A stretch of 64,000 bases of DNA from Amphibalanus amphitrite (GCF_019059575.1 NW_024883049.1:79691-143690); one strand, 5' to 3'. Shown: positions 47,051 to 58,110, counted from the stretch's first letter. Made by a program: numbers and translations. The notes: generated by a model from the letters alone, not told the origin.

Positions 47051-47650
47051 GGAATTATGAAGCTCGTGAACGGGGGCTGGGAGAAAGTACTATGTAGATC
47101 ATATAAGCTTCATTACCCAGTGAAAGGTCCCATGGCATGCGACATTTTGGGACCTTGCAGAGGTTCACTTTTGACGTCATTGGTCAACGGCCTGACCTTA
47201 ACCTTCGCACTTGTAAGAGGGTGTCGAACAGACGCCCCACTCTCAGTTTTTTTTTTTTTCGCAAATAACGGGCGCAAAAAGCGGCTGTTCGCGACGAAAC
47301 TTTCAGTACTCTCGAGTTACTATCAATATTACGCCTACCCTTAAAATTTTTATGACCCTGACCCAAAAAAGGCCTTTGACTTGTGACCTGTTTTCCGAGA
47401 CCATGTTTGGTTGGAATCGCGATTTAGCGTATTTTGGCTCACATTATGAGCGCGTTTATTGTCTTTTTTTGTGGCTTTAAGCGATCAAACATGTGAAAGG
47501 ATGTTGATCCCATGGATTCTAGTGGGTGTCAAGGTCACGTGAAGGTCAGTCAGGTTACTGACCTTTGATGACCTTAGTTTACTGCTTCGAGTTCTACATG
47601 TTTCTAGGGTAGATTTTGGAGTTGATTTCGCATTTACAAATTGTTTGAAC
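47051..47650. repeat. AGGTCA/TGACCT-rich repeat sequence
   Basis: Contains GACGTCATTGGTCAACGG, CCTGACCTTAACCTTCG, GTCAAGGTCACGTGAAGGTC and similar half-site clusters, as in other AGGTCA-rich repeats of the window. A 13-T run lies near 47248-47260. Confidence 0.55.
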
Positions 47651-47662
47651 ATTTACGAAGTA

Positions 47663-48610
47663 AGACTGAAGAGTCATGTCTTAATAGTTAATACCCAGGT
47701 AAATGCTTATTTGAAATTGTTTTAACGGACTTTCACTGGGTAGTGGGTAAAAGTTATTATTGGTCCCGGTACTCCGACTTGTATTGAAAAGTCTTCGATG
47801 GGGCACACATCAGACACTGATATACATGGGTCGCTGTCGTTCGGTGGTCGGCTGGGAATGATCGGTATGATCGGAATGATCGAACGACAGCGACCCATGT
47901 ATATCAGTGTTCCATACGTCAAGGGTACCAGCGAGAGAATAGGCCGGATTTTAGCGCCGCATAACATCCGGATAGGACATAGCTCGAGGCCGACCCTGCG
48001 GGAGAGGTTGGTGAAGGCGAAGGATGCTGTCCCCAAAGAGCTAAGGAAAGGGGTGGTGTACAAGACCTCGTGCGAGTGTGGTGCAACGTACGTTGGTGAA
48101 ACAGGGCGCCCCAAGAACGTACGGCTCAAGGAGCACGCCGCGGATCTAAGGCATTGCAGGACTGACAGTTCCCCCTTGGCCGAACACTGGCTACAGTGTG
48201 GGCGGCAGTTCGACCCGAGGCAGGCCAGCACTGCAGCTGTGGAGCCGACATGGGGTCGCCGTGTGGTTAGAGAAGCGATCGAAATTCGAGTGTGCAATCC
48301 GTCTTTAAACCAGGGCGTGGGTAAATTCTCGCTTAGCCCCATATGGGACAGTGCTCTAAAACAGTAGTTTTTCTTTGGAAGAGGAAGTGTACCTATTGGC
48401 TGTGTTTTACATATGAGAATAGGCAAGTTGTGCATCACGTGCTGGATATTTAGAAATTCGATTGATGTGTTGCGAAAAATGGCTACCTGATTTTTGTCTG
48501 TTTTAAACCTATGTGTGCCCCATCGAAGACTTTTCAATACAAGTCGGAGTACCGGGACCAATAATAACTTTTACCCACTACCCAGTGAAAGTCCGTTAAA
48601 ACAATTTCAA
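47663..48610 (+). mobile_element. 5'-truncated Penelope-like element with inverted ends
   Basis: Flanked by a 12-bp direct repeat ATTTACGAAGTA (47651-47662 and 48611-48622), a plausible target-site duplication. A perfect 101-bp inverted repeat (47710-47810 against 48511-48611) brackets the coding part. A second perfect 30-bp inverted repeat (47814-47843 against 47881-47910) marks the 5' breakpoint. Inverted duplicate 5' ends and heavy 5' truncation are known for Penelope-like elements. About 47 bp left of the inverted repeat is unpaired. Confidence 0.83.
47882..48367 (+). pseudogene. Penelope-like polyprotein C-terminus: linker plus GIY-YIG endonuclease
   Basis: The open frame begins at 47798, but its first ~28 codons come from the inverted junction DNA. 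Family-like sequence starts with ISVPYVKGTSERIGRIL, the segment joining reverse transcriptase to endonuclease. The GIY-YIG nuclease follows: GVVYKTSCECGATYVGETGR (GIY and YIG strands), then Arg in VRLKEH, then the catalytic Glu in REAIEI and a NPSLN near the end, closing at SPIWD. The endonuclease domain appears complete, but without its RT it cannot be autonomous. Confidence 0.85.
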
Positions 48611-48955
48611 ATTTACGAAGTAGTTTTGGTTCCCTCGTAACATGTGACCTGACCTGACCTGACCCGACCTGGACTAAATGCACGAAAACATCATCTGTGA
48701 TAAAAGTTAACTTGAAATTCGTGATCAGCACCCTCGCAAAACCTTATAACAGCCTCACTTTAAGAAGCTCTAACAGGTCCCCATTTCCCGACTTTTGAGT
48801 TATTGACCTGTCAATTTTGACAACTTTGTCATTTTAGACTTTTGACTTGTCAACCAATGACCTAGGAAGGACCTTAAAATTGGGCATCTGGCATGACTGG
48901 CATCAGTTATTGCTCAAAGGCTTGCGCTGACAAGAAACGAAATACTGATGGGTTA
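48611..48955. other. TGACCT-rich spacer
   Basis: Contains a GACCT microsatellite (about 48646-48670) and more half-sites; no gene. Confidence 0.5.
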
Positions 48956-49162
48956 TACCGGGTGGCCCAAAAAAAAAACGTTCCCAACTTTAAAGCGATA
49001 TTTCTTAAAAACTTGTATAGGTACAGCCTTTGAATCTTTATATTATTGATGGGTGGTTTATTAGCATTATATGGTGTGATTTTTTAGTAAGTGAGTCGAT
49101 AACTTTTCGTATAATTCGTGTTTTCATCATGTCATGTCAAAATGCTTTTTTTGCCTTGGTGT

Positions 49163-50726
49163 TTATTTGAAAAGGTGAGCGATGGGACCACCGTCAGCCT
49201 GCACCACAGCCCTTAGCCTTGGCTTCCACTGGCGGGTGCTTTTCTTCATCGTGGTCAGCGACACCTCCTCCCAGGCAGCCACGATAGCTGCCTTCAGTTC
49301 GGCGATGGTCGCGAACTTCTCACGCCGCTGACGGTACACCGGCTCGGAGAGCGCGTCCCAGACATGGTACTCGAGCGGACTCAGATCCGGCGAGTTCGGT
49401 GGCCACTCGCTCTTGGTTATGAATCGGCAGTGTCTGGCCAGACACTCTTGCGTTGCCTTGCTCGTGTGTGACGGGGCTCCGTCCTGCTGAAGGATGAATC
49501 CCGATGGATGAAGTTTCTTGCAGGCCGGTAGTAGATTTTCCTGCAGAAGGCGGATGTAGGCAGCCGAGTTCACTTTGGCGTTCTCGGTTTCTAAGAAGAA
49601 GATTTTCGTTTTACCACTGTAAAGCCCGTGTTACACTGCCGAATTTTGGTACACGAATGTGCACGAATATGCAAGTCATCCTATGTCGCGGACCGATTCG
49701 GGATCTTTCCTCCAATGTCTTGGCATTTCGCAGACCAGTCGGTGTCCACCGCGCGACTTTTACGGTTCGTCACGACCACCACGAATATTTCATGAAAAAT
49801 GAAAATTTCGTGGCCGTTCGCCGAACTTATAATAAACGAACATGATCGCCAAACAGTTGCCGAGTCGCCGCCGACATGTCGCTGCGTGCGCCGACTTGTT
49901 GCCAAGGTATCGCCGACTATTCGCAACAGATTCGCCATTCATTCGCGATGTTCGCCGAATCATGGATCAGCTTTGACCCGCGCACGATTAGGGGGGCCCC
50001 CACCCGTTTTCTGCAAATCGGGCTCTGTCGGCGAACTGTTCGCCTCTGTCGTTGAACTGTTCGCCGATTTCCTACACGACGTGATTCGGCGACAGGGTCG
50101 TGACCAAAATTCGGCAGTGTAACACGGCCTTAAGACACGCCAGCGCTTACCATCACTTTCTTCGAGAACCTGGACTTCTCATGGTACAGTCTTGTTGGTG
50201 GCACCTCACTCTTCTTGCCGCTCCCGTAAACGCGATTGTTTTGGGGGTTGATGGGCACTTCAAGGGTGAAGTCTTTTTCGTCCGTGAACACGACGCTCTG
50301 AACTTCAACGTTGCCTATCTTCTGGTACAGGTGCCTTGCCCGAGACTTGCGCTTTTGTTTGACTTTGTCAGACATAGGTGGAACGATGAGTCGCTTAAAC
50401 GCCTTCATGTTTTTTGACTTCAGGTGACGTTGAACAGAAGATCGCGACTTTCCTAAAGTTCTGGCTATCTTCCGTTGGCTCAAATGTTGTCCCGGCCTTT
50501 CTTCTTGCGAGCAAGCTAGTGCTTCCACTTTACCCTTTTCATCTGCGGACAGGGCTGTTTTCGGACGGCCACTCCCTCGTTTTCTTCCGCAAGAACCAGT
50601 CTGTTCCAGTTTTTTTATCACCCGGTTGATGGACTGTTTAGTCCACTTGAAGTGGGGGAACTCAGAAACAAGTCGAGCGCCGCGCCATCCCTTCTGTTCG
50701 AAACAGGCCTTGATGGTGAAACGCAT
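49163..50726 (-). pseudogene. Tc1/mariner transposase, DD36E type, split by a MITE
   Basis: N-terminal half (to 50134): helix-turn-helix region starting MRFTIKACFEQKGWRG, a GRPKTA motif, second HTH (SQRKIARTLGKSRSSVQRHL), first catalytic Asp in VVFTDEKDF near 50281. C-terminal half (49163-49622): second Asp in QQDGAPSH near 49482 and Glu in SPDLSPLEYHVWD near 49371, with 36 residues between. I chose the ATG at 50726 because similarity-like sequence starts there; the frame is open further upstream. Total ~350 codons, normal for the family. The only visible lesion is the MITE, whose removal with one TSD keeps the frame. Confidence 0.88.
49623..50130. mobile_element. 508-bp MITE inserted in the transposase, TAA duplication
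   Basis: TAA on both sides (49620-49622, 50131-50133). Ends AGCCCGTGTTACACTGCCGA and TCGGCAGTGTAACACGGCCT are inverted, and the pairing extends through AATTTTGGT. Interior rich in TTCGCC/GGCGAA. The 3-bp TWA-like duplication and AGGCC-type end resemble the MITE at 44512, suggesting a PIF/Harbinger source. Confidence 0.87.
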
Positions 50727-51320
50727 CTCATCCGTCAGCACCAGCTTGGCGAAATATTTGAACAATTGGCATAAATGAGGGGGAAAATGTTTGAATTTTG
50801 TAACGCACGTGCTGGTTTCGCTTACACGAGTAAAAATTAATGATACTGTCATCCTAGTATGTTCAACCCAAATTTCATCATGTTTTAAGATCCGGCAAAA
50901 AAAGTAAAAAGGTGGCATTTCGTTCAACATGGCAGTGCTGCCACGCGAAGGACGGTACGGATAAATAATTTGGCATACCGATGCGCAATGAAATGACGCA
51001 CGCGTGGTGAAAGTTTCAGCCCCTTATCTGAGTTAGAACCACAGATATAGATCTTCAAAGTTGGGAACGTTTTTTTTGGGCCACCCGGTATAATCAATGA
51101 ATGCATAGGTACACCACATCCATTCGGAAGTTTTTGGAATCATTAGTATTTATTACGGTCACGTAATTAATACTATTGACTGGAGACAGTTCCGAGCGCA
51201 TATTTTCGAATGGATGTGGTAAATGCATGAGGTAGGTATACCCAGTAGGTATACCTATCGTGCACCGTCAGCATAAAAGTCTTTGAAGCAAGAAATGATG
51301 CGCATGTGGAAGAATATATA

Positions 51321-51456
51321 TTACTGACCGGGCCGACGAAATTATTTGGAAACGAGGTTTGCAAAATTGACGTAGGCCCGAGTGCGAAGCACGAGGGCCG
51401 GAGTCAAATTTTGCAAGCCGAGTTTCCAAATAATTTCGTACGGCTGAGGTCAGTAA
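51321..51456. repeat. 136-bp near-perfect hairpin (foldback element)
   Basis: TTACTGACC...GGTCAGTAA at the edges, then ACGAAATTATTTGGAAA against TTTCCAAATAATTTCGT, TTTGCAAAATTGAC against GTCAAATTTTGCAA, with CCGAGTGCGAAGCACGAGG near the centre. Only short blocks are unpaired. No clear target duplication, so it may be a MITE or a palindrome of other origin. Confidence 0.85.
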
Positions 51457-52600
51457 GATTTTTCCTACATGCCTCATAGCTAGGTTAGTTTCGACAGGTT
51501 TTGGTGACACTTTTATACAATTGTTTTGTCCATATTTTCCTAACAGTGATTGCGCTACTGCTGTGGATAAAGCCTTAAAGGAAATTTATAGAAGAAAATG
51601 CATCAAAATACCTCACTTCAAAAAGAATCGTGTCTGAAAATATCAACTCAGAATGGCACAACAATTAGATATCCAAGGAACATAATACTTGAATGATTTG
51701 CCACGACATAAGAACAAGAAGAAGGTATGATATTCCTAGTGATTAAACGTGAATTTTCCCAGTGCTCTTGCAAGAATCTTTGCTTCATTTATGTAATCGT
51801 ACTTTGTTGATATGCCCTATGGCTAAACGTTCGTTAAATACATAATATTTTCCATATTTTACATGTTTGTTTCGAGGAAAGGACTACAACTGCCAAATAA
51901 AAACGCATTAACTTAGGCCCAAGGTATCAGTGGACATATCAAACGAAGATAAGACAACAAGCGATAACGGATTTCGATTAATAGGCGTACCTATATCTTA
52001 CCATAATTTCGGCTTTGTAACCAATACAAAATATTTCAAAACCCTTGATAAGCAGAGCAGATATTTACCAAAAAATGTTAGTTTTCTAATTTTACGCGGC
52101 AAATATCATGCAATAATGATGTCAATTATACCTACATTCCCTGTCAATTATACCTCTGGACTAATGCGATAAACTGTAGTTTAGAGGTCATTGCCCTGGG
52201 CAGTAAACTCGGGCAGTAAACTTTTGTTTCCTGCCCGGCCTATCAAATAACATGGCATTTTGACACCGACAGTTTCTTGGTCATAGTTTTACTGCCCGGC
52301 TCGTGCTGTGCTTAAGACATACCCCGGCATGTAGGAACATGGTTTTGTGCACCGCATCAAGCCAGAAGTATAACATGCCCGTATGACGAATATTTCCTGA
52401 ACATTTACCATAACAATCATGGCAGTTGCACGATCACGCAGATAATTCGAATAAATCATGATCGCCAACCAGATTAGCTTTTACAGCCCATACCTATATG
52501 TCCATCAGTTAGGTTAAAAATACAAAGAGTTGAATTAAAGGCAACTAAATGTATTTATATAAAAAAAAACACCGACCGCAAAACATCTGCTCACATGTGC
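51457..52600. other. AT-rich sequence with inverted GGGCAGTAAA motifs
   Basis: 52199-52216 carries two GGGCAGTAAACT repeats; an inverse, AGTTTTACTGCCCGG, is at 52285-52299. These may mark a small inverted-repeat element. No gene is seen. Confidence 0.45.
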
Positions 52601-52789
52601 AATGTGCATGCACAGGTCTGGCCCACTTACATTGCGCGCGCAGGGGAAGGGAGGCGTCTCGACCGCGGGTATAGGCACGATTAGTGCGTCCCGCAGGCCA
52701 GAGGGGGCCTCACTCACAGCACGAACACCGCAGTTCACAGATTTCACTATTCACTGCACAAATTCACTTTTTACACATGTCTACACTTG

Positions 52790-52992
52790 TTTCACTTTTT
52801 AGAAGAGTGGCTAGTTTACGTGACCGACCCACGCGACAAGACAGCCATTTTTATCTACCTCGTGTCAGGTCAGAGGCAGGACGGTGTCAGTTTGCGTACC
52901 GAGCCCCACAGCTATACAACAGTGTGCCGGAACGGCTGACTACGCTCAGCACGGACGTCTTCAAGCGGAACTTATGGCGTACTCTGAAGTGA
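52790..52992 (+). pseudogene. LINE C-terminal fragment (CR1/Jockey-like tail)
   Basis: The frame ends RVASLRDRPTRQDSHFYLP, then SEAGRCQFAYRAPQLYNSVP, then ERLTTLSTDVFKRNLWRTLK and a stop. The pattern (short basic segment, YLPRVRTE-like, F-YR-P-LYNSLP, S-FK--L) is the usual extreme C-terminus of several non-LTR RT clades. Upstream RT is absent, so this is a 5'-truncated relic. Confidence 0.65.
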
Positions 52993-53079
52993 GAAGCGAC
53001 TACTACTGTTAAAAGTTTTTCGCTTATAACTTTTGATCTAATTAAGATAGAGCAAAAAGAAAAGCACCAGTGAGCTCAG

Positions 53080-53945
53080 CACGTCAAGGCGCGTCGAATG
53101 ATATACTTTTTGCTTACTTACTTGTACTGAAAATTTCCCTAATTATTAAGTAAACTTTAATTAATTAAGTTCAAGTTAACCAAATTGCATCATATCGCAT
53201 AGCATTGGATTCGGCTGATCACCAGGAACACAATGACACCATTTTTAAGCTTTAGCGTCACTGTGTGCCACGTTATTGGCAAAAACGTCATTTGACCTCA
53301 GTTGACCTCATTTGACCTGACCCATGGATAAGTACACCAAATAAAGAAGGACCAAGTGACATGCTGTTAAGTACTGTGGTTTCAAAGCACAAAAGTGGTA
53401 GAACGAAGCGGATATCTCCAATATTTTCCGAATTGAATATTTTCCCATAGGCTTAGATAGATTAGATAGACGTATTTACAACACATCCACAGTGAAACGT
53501 GGCTTTTCGGTGTTGCACGTCAAACATTGGTTCATCACAATAGGTTGGTTCATCACATTGGTTCATCCCCACTCCAATCATTCGGCGAAATGACCTCATT
53601 AACATTACGACGTAATGACCTCTAACTGACCTCAGGTCAGTGACATAAAAAACGAACTATATGTTACACAACTCGGTGAACTTAGCACATCCTGAAAGTT
53701 TGAAGGAAATCAGTCCAAAACTGTGAGTTGGACAGGTGCATAAAGAAAAATGAAATTTGATCATGACCTTGTACCGGGTTTTCTGACCTGGTGACCTGAC
53801 CCAAGGTCTCCGGGACCTGAAATTTTTTAGGTCAGATGTAAGAAGGCTGCCCCATAGGCTGTGCCAAATTTTGCGTTTTTTTTCACTATCTTTGAAAAAC
53901 CTTAGGGGGTTGCATCACCCCCTGCCAGGGCGAGGGTTAAATTGA
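53080..53945. repeat. AGGTCA/TGACCT-rich repeat ending GCGAGGGTTAA
   Basis: Shares GGCGCGTCGAATGATATA with 13580 and 44190, has many TGACCT half-sites, and closes with GGGGGTTGCATCACCCCC followed by GCGAGGGTTAA at about 53929-53940. A second GCGAGGGTTAA after a C-run is at 54049-54059. Confidence 0.65.
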
Positions 53946-54840
53946 TAAACGCGAGGGTAGTGAAAGTTTGGTCGCGATCAGCCGCTTTTTACGCGAGTTT
54001 TTCGCGGAAAACCGAGAGAAAACCGTTCGACCCCCCCCCCCTATACGAGCGAGGGTTAAAGTATTGAATATCCCTTTACCAATTAGTCTGCGAATACCCA
54101 ACCTAATGTGAATGTGAAAACTTACTCAGTACGTAAGTATAGTTGACTACAAAATGATGTTCCTTTTTTCACATGCAATTATTTGCCTGGAGTGGTAGGC
54201 TGTGCCGCATCACACGGGCTGAGTTCACAAATTATAGCTTTGTCCCTATGCTCACAATCGACACGCTTAATTAATTGCGTGATAAACGGCACAACTTAGC
54301 GCTCCGGTCAACTGATAGCTTCTGAGGAATGGAACATCATTCTGTAGTCGACTATACATGCAATTCAGTTTCCAACGCTCGGGTCTTAACGCTCCGGTAG
54401 ATGCGCTGCGGTAGATGATGCCCGTCAACCAATATAAAGTATTTACGGTGATTTGCGGGCGTATGTCACTGTCGCACAGCATTTTCTGTGAGCTGACCGT
54501 GTTCTCTATCCTCCCGCCGACACAGGAAGGTCAACTAAGGACGAATGGTGAGTGAGATGTCCCGTTGGGAGTTGGTCGGGTATGTCACGGTCAATCCAAG
54601 CCTCTCCTTCGGTTTTCGCGCCCTCTCGATGGCCTGTTCGCAGCCCGTTGTGGAGCTACCTGGGTATACTACGTAGCTTTGTAGATAGACTGTCTTACCC
54701 TGTTTACATGAGTCATTCAGCCTAAACGGAAATATCCGATTAGCCAGGGAACGGAAAAATGCGATTCGGTGTCCCCGTATACATGAACAGCGCGGCGGCC
54801 TTATCGGAAAAATCCGTTCAGGAATGGATAATTACCTTCA
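53946..54840. other. Lower-copy sequence, no gene recognised
   Basis: Short frames without motifs. 54695-54835 has TTTACATGAG and ATCCG/CGGAT motifs that may be a decayed MITE. Confidence 0.4.
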
Positions 54841-54859
54841 GGCGCGCACACAGGATTTT

Positions 54860-54945
54860 TGAATGGGGGGGGGGGCACGACCTTCGAACTGGGCCCCCCA
54901 TGCCGAAGGGCCCCCCCCAAAAAAAAATACGGCCCACGGGGCTAT
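54860..54945. repeat. G-run/C-run palindromic block related to 62210-62315
   Basis: GAATGGGGGG, a CACG core, GGGCCCCCC and then AAAAATACGG occur in a similar order at 62232-62315. Probably two diverged copies of one hairpin-bearing repeat. Confidence 0.5.
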
Positions 54946-55837
54946 ATTTCGGTTGGTTTGAAGCTTGAGCAATTGGTTTGTCAATGCATGGTAAAACAAT
55001 TATTTCGGTACCAGCTTAGTTTTCAAAACATATATATTTTACGCTAGGCTGTTTTTTTTTTCTCAAATGCGACTCAGAGCCGGTACATATACCTAATCAT
55101 CTAATTTATTACGTAAAACATTTCATTAATAAACTTTTTGCAGGTCCCTCAGAAATCAGCCCGGGCAGCGATGACTGCCGGCCGGCCGACGGCCCGGGTG
55201 GCTAGAAGCAGGGGCCGGTCACTGTTTGGCCCAGATGTGTAGGAGCGGGAGCAGCACTCCTTTTTCACGTATATTCGCATATTTTTTTAGGCACATGGAC
55301 ATGAAATGTCATTATATCTGATACGATGCGGGATCACAGACTAGAGATCCAGCTTATAACTTATATTTAATGCTTAACCAATGAATCAAATCAACAGGAC
55401 TATGTACGATGCATGTCGGACACGTACCCAGAATTTCGCCCAAGAGCGGGTCACCTGCTGGTCACCTGACCCCGGGCCCGCGAGTCACCCGGGCGCCCGG
55501 GGTCAGCTCAGGCAAGGATGTACCCAGGACCTTTCGATGGGAGGAGGGAGGCACGGTGGGTCCAGTCTCACTGGCAGACGGGTCTCTTTAAAACGGTCTC
55601 TGCATGAGAAAATGTGGAAAATTGGCAAGCAAAAGTATCATTTATGCCCGAGGAGTGTCAAGTGTGCCTAATGTACACTAATGCCTAATTTACATGGTAT
55701 TTTACGAGCGAGCGAACCCTCTGCTACCAACTGGCGCCGCAGGGCCCCTCGGTTTCGAAGGAACCCTAAACCCGAGAACGGGCACGTACCCCCTCGCCCC
55801 CTTGCTATGTCACTGAATCCAAGTGATGGGACCCTTT
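54946..55837. other. GC-rich low-copy sequence
   Basis: 55440-55540 holds GGTCACCTG repeats and CCCGGGCCCG; no gene recognised. Confidence 0.4.
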
Positions 55838-56012
55838 AGGTAATCAGGGGCGTTTCAGATGACCAGGGGTTTTCATTGATCAGGGGCCCACCAGGTGACC
55901 ATGGGCCCCTCTGGTAACCAGGCGCCCCTTAAGTAACCAGGGACCCCATCAATAACCAGGGCCCCTCAGTAAACGGGGCCACTCAGGTAAGTGTAGGAGT
56001 CCCGCAGATAAC
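55838..56012. repeat. Minisatellite A, GTAACCAGGGGCCC-type
   Basis: At least seven imperfect repeats of about 20-25 bp with the core (G)TAACCAGGGGCCCCT(C). Confidence 0.8.
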
Positions 56013-56029
56013 CAGGGCCGGCAAGGTTT

Positions 56030-56187
56030 CTCAGGTCCGTTTTTTGACAAGGCTCTTATTGACTCAGGTGCGAGCCTTTGGCCATCAGCAGAGGGCCCTT
56101 TCAAGCCTTTTGGGGCCGTTTAACGTCTCTTGAGTTCCCATTGAGGCCTTCTAAGGGCCCTTTGAGCAGTCGAGGGGCCTTTGAGGC
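56030..56187. repeat. Minisatellite B, left part
   Basis: Imperfect repeats of GAGGGCCCTTT, GAGGCCTTCTAAGGGCCC and similar. It is continuous in character with 61383-62150; the LTR element was inserted into this tract. Confidence 0.75.
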
Positions 56188-56388
56188 TGTCACGGGTTTT
56201 CTATGTATTTTTACCAATACTCGGCAATTATCAAGCACCTCCTAACACTGTTCTTCCAAAAACTCCCCCAAGCCAACATCCCTCTCCTTCCCGATTTTCT
56301 CTGGTCTAAATCTCTCGCGACACAGTTATACATCACGTGACATGCCGCTTGAGATCTTTCACCAATATAGGTTACACAGAGCGTGACA
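56188..56388 (-). repeat. 3' LTR (201 bp)
   Basis: Nearly identical to 61186-61382; differences are mainly small indels (CACCTCCTAACAC versus CACCTAACAC, TTTTCTCTGG versus TTTTCTTGG, T-run lengths). Few changes imply a fairly recent insertion. Confidence 0.93.
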
Positions 56389-56402
56389 TCACTCCCCCTT
56401 TC
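56389..56402 (-). promoter_or_regulatory. Polypurine tract next to the 3' LTR
   Basis: On the - strand GGAAAGGGGGAGT directly precedes the 3' LTR, the expected plus-strand primer site. Confidence 0.8.
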
Positions 56403-56537
56403 CAGAAAAAACTTGTTTTTTATACCCATCATCACCAATCTTTGTCGACATGCTCATAACCACCACCGCCATGACCCGTAACGCGGAGATAAGACGGTGC
56501 GTTCTTCATTTCTTCATCTACCCGACTCGACCATGCT

Positions 56538-56900
56538 TCAGACGGCGCGACTCATGTAGTCGGCCTCCACGTTGTCCGCTCCCTTGATGGCCATGATATG
56601 CATGCGGTAGCTCTCCAGGAACAGGGCCCACCGCATAATCCGATCGTTCAGCAGTTTTGCCTTGTTGAGGAAGACCAACGGCTGGTGATCAGTCTGTAAG
56701 AAATGGCCTCCCGTAAATATAACTGGAACTTCCTCACGCCCCAGACCACCGCCAAACACTCTCGCTCCATCGTAGAGTACTTCCTCTCACGTTCTGATAA
56801 CTTCTTACTTGCGTAAGACACCGGGAAGAGATCACCGTCATGACTCTGTAGCAGAACGGCGCCGATGCCCTTATCAGAGGCGTCCGTCCGTAAGACGAAC
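56538..56900 (-). pseudogene. RNase H domain of the LTR element
   Basis: Starts after PEMDKQFVL with the catalytic Asp of LRTDASDKGIGAVLLQ (near 56884). It continues with SYASKKLSERERKYSTMERE (second acid, Glu of MERE) and, in another frame, TDHQPLVFLNK. The reading frame changes between about 56690 and 56760, so the domain is split. Ends ADYMSRAV before the polypurine tract region. Confidence 0.85.
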
Positions 56901-57776
56901 TGCTTGTCCATTTCTGGCAGTCTTAGGATCGGCCTCGATGCTAGCAGTCCCTTTAGACCATCGAAGGCCTTGTCCTGAGCCGCTCCCCACTGCAGCACCC
57001 TTGGTGACCCCTTCCGCGTCAGGTCTGTTAATGGCACCGCCACTGCAGCGAAGTCGGGGATGTAGTTGCGGTAGAAGTTGGCCAGCCCGAGGAAAGACCT
57101 CAGCTCAGTCTTAGTCCTCGGCTTCGGCGCTTCCAGGATCCTGGAGACGTTGTCTTCAATGGCAGTGACGACCCCCCGCCCGATACGATGTCCGACGAAC
57201 TCCACGCACGCCATTCCTATGACACACTTTGACGGTCTCGCCGTCAGTTCTGCTTCTTGCATGCGGTGAAGTAGGACATTCAGAGTGGACACGTGTTCCT
57301 CCCAGGTCTTGGTATGCACCATATGTCATCGATGTACGCAGTTATGTTGGGTAGACCTTCCAACAGCTTCCTGACCCCCCTGACTAGTGTTGCTCCCGAG
57401 TTGACCATTCCAAATGGCATGCGGAGAAACTCATATTCTCCATCAGGTGTGACGAATCCTATCTTCTGCACGTCTTCTTCCTGACAGGGAACTGCCAGTA
57501 CCCCCGGCTGAGATCGATCTTGCTGAAGTATCGATCTTTGCCTAGGTCCTGGAACACGTCTTCGATCTTGATCATCGGCTCAGGGTCTACTATCGTTACT
57601 TGATTTAGCTTACGATAGTCGACACACACGCGGTTACTGCCATCCTTTTTCCTCACCAGTACCACGGGGGCCGCGTAAGGTGACCGAGACTGGCGTATCA
57701 CTCCCATATCGAGCATGTTCCTGATGTCCTCGCGGAGGGACTCCCTCATGCTATATGGCAAGGGTAGGGCTTGCAT
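56900..57776 (-). pseudogene. Reverse transcriptase of the LTR element (three frames)
   Basis: 57459-57776 holds the fingers and first palm motif (VLVRKKDGSNRVCVDYRKLN and YFSKIDLSRGYWQ). 57280-57471 holds MPFGMVNSGATLVRG and the YIDD catalytic box at 57325-57336. 56648-57322 holds the thumb/connection with FVGHRIGRG, SFLGLANFYRNYIPDFA and LTDLTRKG. Frame changes lie near 57480 and 57320. Relative to usual Ty3/gypsy, this block follows rather than precedes integrase. Confidence 0.9.
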
Positions 57777-58110
57777 CGGATCGGCTGTGGGGACGTCACC
57801 TCGATCCTGTGCTCAATGAGTTTGGTGCGTCCGGGTTTGTCTGAGAACACTGCAGGTAGGTTTTTGATCACCTCTTGCGCTTGCAGTCGCTCCTTCCTTG
57901 ACATCCCTCCCCGATTTGTACGTCTGCCAAAGATTCGTTGCCTCCTGGAACCACAAATTCCAGTAGGTCGTCATCCTCGATGGCTTCTTCTGGGGCTGCC
58001 TCGCTTCTCTCGATCACAGCCACTGCCACCACTTCCATGAGTGCCCCGCTGACACTGGCACTGACGTCTGACCTGTTCTCCTGAACGGTGCGGTCCATGT
58101 AGCGTTTCAA
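57777..58110 (-). pseudogene. Linker between integrase and RT
   Basis: The frame at 57868-58110 starts with KRYMDRTVQ (end of the GPY/F module) and is acidic afterwards (EEAIEDDDLLEFVVPGG). This is a plausible inter-domain linker or cleavage region; no catalytic motif. Confidence 0.6.

Larger units (their letters stand above)
48956..51090 (-). mobile_element. Complete Tc1/mariner-type element (2135 bp including a nested MITE)
   Basis: TA duplications at 48954-48955 and 51091-51092. Ends TACCGGGTGGCCCAAAAA and TTTTTGGGCCACCCGGTA are inverted; the match extends ~34 bp to GTTCCCAACTTT with a 2-bp difference in the A-run. Both transposase halves lie inside on the - strand. Without the 508-bp insert and one TSD it would be ~1.62 kb. 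Confidence 0.9.

Noticed and set aside
47798-47881. ATG at 47798 as the true start of the GIY-YIG protein
   Set aside because: The first ~28 codons derive from inverted duplicated DNA at the truncation point and do not resemble the family; the native protein would extend into a missing RT.
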